Assembly (NCBI GenBank): GCA_030049565.1
Contig: JASIKQ010000361.1
Coordinates: 1 to 6,584, forward strand
Length of the DNA stretch: 6,584 bases
Reading direction: 5' to 3'
From: Candidatus Sulfotelmatobacter sp.
GTDB taxonomy: Bacteria; Acidobacteriota; Terriglobia; Terriglobales; Acidobacteriaceae
This document shows positions 4,836 to 6,584 of the stretch, in pieces. Each line of letters begins with the position of its first letter. Position 1 is the first letter of the stretch. The notes beneath the pieces are model-generated. The model saw nothing but the letters and a program-made list of their open reading frames with translations. It ran no database searches and was not told the DNA's origin. Position numbers and translations under genes: made by a program.

Positions 4836-5996
4836 TTACTTGGTAGCCGTATTCTTCAATACCAGCACCAGAATCCTTCCATCTGAATGAAACTCTCCGC
4901 CAGTTGCCGTTTTCGCCGTAGTGAGAGGGCTTGCTGGCGTAACGTGATCTCTCTGCACAACAAGTCCAGTCCCTGAAAGCGTGCCGTTTACGTACTCCCG
5001 TTCACCATCGATCGCCGGATCGATCTTATGGGTGATGCCGTTATTGCGCTGGTCGCGTTCGAATCCGATATCATGCGTCGCTGCGACACACCACAGCGGA
5101 CGTCCCTCCACCTCATACGGCGATTTCCAGGCTCGCAGATGATTTCGCGACATGGCAACTCGCACCGGTTCCGCGTGGGCAAAGCCGTAGTCCTGCGAGC
5201 GGTCGAACAAGTACAAGATGCTCATGGGCATCGTCAGGTAGTCTTTCTTCTCGAGTGATTCCATGACCGCATTCATCGCCGTCGAGCGGACGGTTTTATC
5301 CACCTGTACCCAACCTGCAGTCGTGAACACTTGTACGACCTGATCCTGTGTGCCCACGATCAGCACGTTCACCATGTCACCGGGATTCTTCGCCGGATCG
5401 GAGACGCGGCGGGGAATTCTGGCCAGTAGCTCCGGCGTAATTCCTGCAATCCGAGTTTCTTCTGGCCCTCCGATTGCACTGGCCTCACCAATTCCTTCGT
5501 CGAGCACATCTACAGTTACCTCGAAGCTTCCCGTAGCAGTCGCTGCGTCTTTTTCACTTTGGTTCAGCCCAAGAAAAAGCCTGCCCGCGACTGGGACATC
5601 GAATTCTTTGCTGGTTCCGACGGCAAACGCTTGCACATAGTCGGCCGAGCCAATGCGGCCGATTAAAGCGCCATGGCCAGCATTGCCCACCACGTATTCG
5701 TGCAGCAGATCGGCAAATCGCCGCGTCAATCCATCCGGACCGAAGGTGCCCGCCGTGTGCAGTTTCGATTCATACGACGATTGATCGCCTGCCGGATACG
5801 TAACTTGTCCGGTCGCAGTGAACTTTAACTTCGCGCCGCCGCGCACATCGATATTGGTGTCCACCCACTCTTTATTCGCCGGAACATGGATCTTGTAGGA
5901 TTTCTTGGCCGCTTGCCCGAAGCTTGACGGGCTAATTAGAGTTCCCGCGAGAATCAGACCGAATAGTTTCGTCGATTGAGCAATTGAAAGTCTCAT
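4836..5996 (-). CDS. Exported two-domain protein: PA-IL-like N-terminal domain plus LssY_C-like C-terminal domain
   Basis: From the ATG at 5996 the protein has 386 residues. The frame is open 25 codons further to a TTG at 6071, but the ATG starts a good Sec signal peptide (basic start, hydrophobic core 11-21, ending near SFGQA at 25-29), so the shorter form is chosen. Residues about 34-163 resemble the PA-IL/LecA-like jelly-roll domain: KIHVPANKEWVDTNIDVRGG, the GPDG at 86-89, and the closing GRLFLGLNQ with GSFEVTVDV. Residues about 205-345 match the LssY C-terminal domain: VNVLIVGTQDQVVQVFTTAGW (209-229) without its interruption, FDRSQDYGFAHAEP (264-277), RNHLRAWKSP, WCVAATHDIGFE (302-313) and THKIDPAIDGERE (322-334). 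LssY was named in Legionella; the domain has no established activity. Membrane segments found in some LssY-type proteins are absent, so it should be periplasmic or secreted, perhaps sugar-binding. Confidence 0.85.
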   Translation of the reverse strand: MRLSIAQSTKLFGLILAGTLISPSSFGQAAKKSYKIHVPANKEWVDTNIDVRGGAKLKFTATGQVTYPAGDQSSYESKLHTAGTFGPDGLTRRFADLLHEYVVGNAGHGALIGRIGSADYVQAFAVGTSKEFDVPVAGRLFLGLNQSEKDAATATGSFEVTVDVLDEGIGEASAIGGPEETRIAGITPELLARIPRRVSDPAKNPGDMVNVLIVGTQDQVVQVFTTAGWVQVDKTVRSTAMNAVMESLEKKDYLTMPMSILYLFDRSQDYGFAHAEPVRVAMSRNHLRAWKSPYEVEGRPLWCVAATHDIGFERDQRNNGITHKIDPAIDGEREYVNGTLSGTGLVVQRDHVTPASPLTTAKTATGGEFHSDGRILVLVLKNTATK

Positions 5997-6008
5997 CGTT
6001 TTCAGAGG

Positions 6009-6014
6009 ATTATA
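6009..6014 (-). promoter_or_regulatory. Consensus -10 box immediately upstream of the LssY_C-type gene
   Basis: TATAAT on the minus strand lies only 12 bases before the ATG at 5996. Transcription starting about seven bases downstream would leave a leader of roughly five bases. No Shine-Dalgarno is visible there, which fits near-leaderless translation. No -35 is found at 16-18 bases; a perfect TTGACA exists at 6056-6061 but 41 bases from the -10, too far to work with it. Confidence 0.5.
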
Positions 6015-6246
6015 GCCCGGAACCAATAACGCGTGGGAGCAGTCGCGGGATGGTATGTCAATTAAGGACAACGGGAATCACGGCTTCGTCTAGATTAAGA
6101 TAGAGGGGTATGGGGACGCGTCTTTAACTCCGCAGGAACCGGTGCATTTGAGCCGTTTCTTTGGAGATCAAAACAGCTAACGTCGGCATGTCGGAAAGAT
6201 TACCCCGGTCGCAAGAAAACGCCGCTAACACCAGGCGATAGCGCTC

Positions 6247-6264
6247 AAAACCCCTAGTCAGGGA
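6247..6264 (-). terminator. Weak terminator-like hairpin after the right-edge gene
   Basis: On the minus strand TCCCT-GACT-AGGGG forms four G-C/A-T pairs plus an outer T.G, and is followed directly by four T (6250-6247). It lies about 60 bases past the stop of the partial gene at the right edge. The stem is short, so this is a tentative call. Confidence 0.35.
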
Positions 6265-6324
6265 CGATGAGTGCCATTCGGATGTTGCGCCAATCGATCT
6301 GCCCCCTTCGTGTCGCGGGCAATG

Positions 6325-6584
6325 TTATCCCGCGAGCAGCGTTCTTGCAGGCGTCAGTACTTCCGGCTCAGGGAGCGCTGGCGGCAACCCGCTCGAGACC
6401 GATTGGCGGAACTCGTTCCATGCCCGCGCGATTGTCGGATCGCTGAGCGCTGGAACGGGAAGCCCGGCCGCGCGTCGCAGTTCCAGCCAGGCGCTCATCC
6501 CAATGGCGGGGTCACTGGCGATCATATTTCTGATCTGATGAAAGACGACATAGTTAAGTGGCTGAGTCTTTGGCGGTTCGTCAC
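6325..6584 (-). CDS. C-terminal end of an unrecognised protein, cut by the right window edge
   Basis: The minus-strand frame enters from the window edge and stays open for 85 residues to a TAA at 6325-6327. The first visible residues are DEPPKTQPLNYVVFHQIRN. An internal ATG at 6525 would give 66 residues but has no Shine-Dalgarno, and the frame continues upstream of it, so a partial gene is more likely. The tail contains MSAWLELRRAAGLPVPALSD, then a segment with WNEFRQSV, then a proline-rich stretch LPPALPEPEVLTP. It has no cysteine and no hydrophobic segment, so the end of a soluble protein or domain is likely. I do not recognise the family. The LssY_C-type gene starts 328 bases further on, so the two are probably not in one operon. 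Confidence 0.6.
   Translation of the reverse strand, partial: DEPPKTQPLNYVVFHQIRNMIASDPAIGMSAWLELRRAAGLPVPALSDPTIARAWNEFRQSVSSGLPPALPEPEVLTPARTLLAG

Larger units (their letters stand above)
5997..6324. other. 328-base gap upstream of the LssY_C-type gene
   Basis: It holds the TATAAT above, a TTGACA at 6056-6061 that may belong to nothing, and a weak terminator-like hairpin at 6247-6264. No open frame in this gap looks like protein. The rest, about 6070-6240, shows nothing I can support. Confidence 0.65.

Noticed and set aside
5997..6071. N-terminal extension of the LssY_C-type protein by 25 residues from a TTG
   Set aside because: The extension starts with a rare codon and would bury the obvious signal peptide, and a TATAAT lies inside it. 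The ATG at 5996 explains the sequence better.
1..6584. CRISPR arrays, tRNA or rRNA genes, insertion-sequence ends, c-di-GMP riboswitch motifs
   Set aside because: None of the diagnostic patterns were found by reading both strands. In particular, the leaders of the secreted-protein and lipoprotein genes lack a GEMM-type core.

Overview
The window looks like chromosomal DNA from an acidobacterium, probably class Terriglobia. This is inferred from gene content, not from a marker gene. It carries a DUF4382/DUF5666-type lipoprotein, a secreted cysteine-rich protein of a kind I associate from memory with Acidobacteriota, and an LssY_C-type exported protein. Base composition is moderately GC-rich. 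I see no rRNA, tRNA, CRISPR array, insertion sequence, phage gene or recognised defence system.

Every gene I can support lies on the minus strand, so the list runs against transcription. From right to left: (1) the 3' end of an unrecognised gene entering from the right edge (6325-6584); (2) an exported two-domain protein, PA-IL-like plus LssY_C (4836-5996), with a consensus TATAAT so close to its start codon that the transcript would be nearly leaderless; (3) a secreted eight-cysteine protein (3959-4552) with a strong Shine-Dalgarno and a plausible intrinsic terminator about 140 bases past its stop; (4) a gene-poor stretch of about 1 kb (2950-3958) with a cluster of hairpins; (5) a DUF4382/DUF5666 lipoprotein (1459-2949) with a near-perfect ribosome binding site; (6) a 490-base gap with a hairpin, a TATAAT and a short coding-like open frame; (7) two short-chain dehydrogenase/reductases (SDRs) four bases apart, the second cut by the left edge.

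Only the two SDR genes look like an operon. The other genes stand apart with large gaps and their own translation signals, so they are probably transcribed alone. Three neighbouring products carry export signals and would act in the envelope or outside the cell. Nothing ties them to one pathway, and the SDR pair is cytoplasmic and apparently unrelated.

The least explained part is the non-coding DNA. Two stems at 3683-3821 are interrupted by A.C mismatches on the plus strand but become G.U wobbles on the minus strand, which suggests structured RNA made from the minus strand. One is followed by a T tract. Another long inverted repeat at 3513-3605 favours the plus strand. I found no clear evidence of a new multi-gene system.
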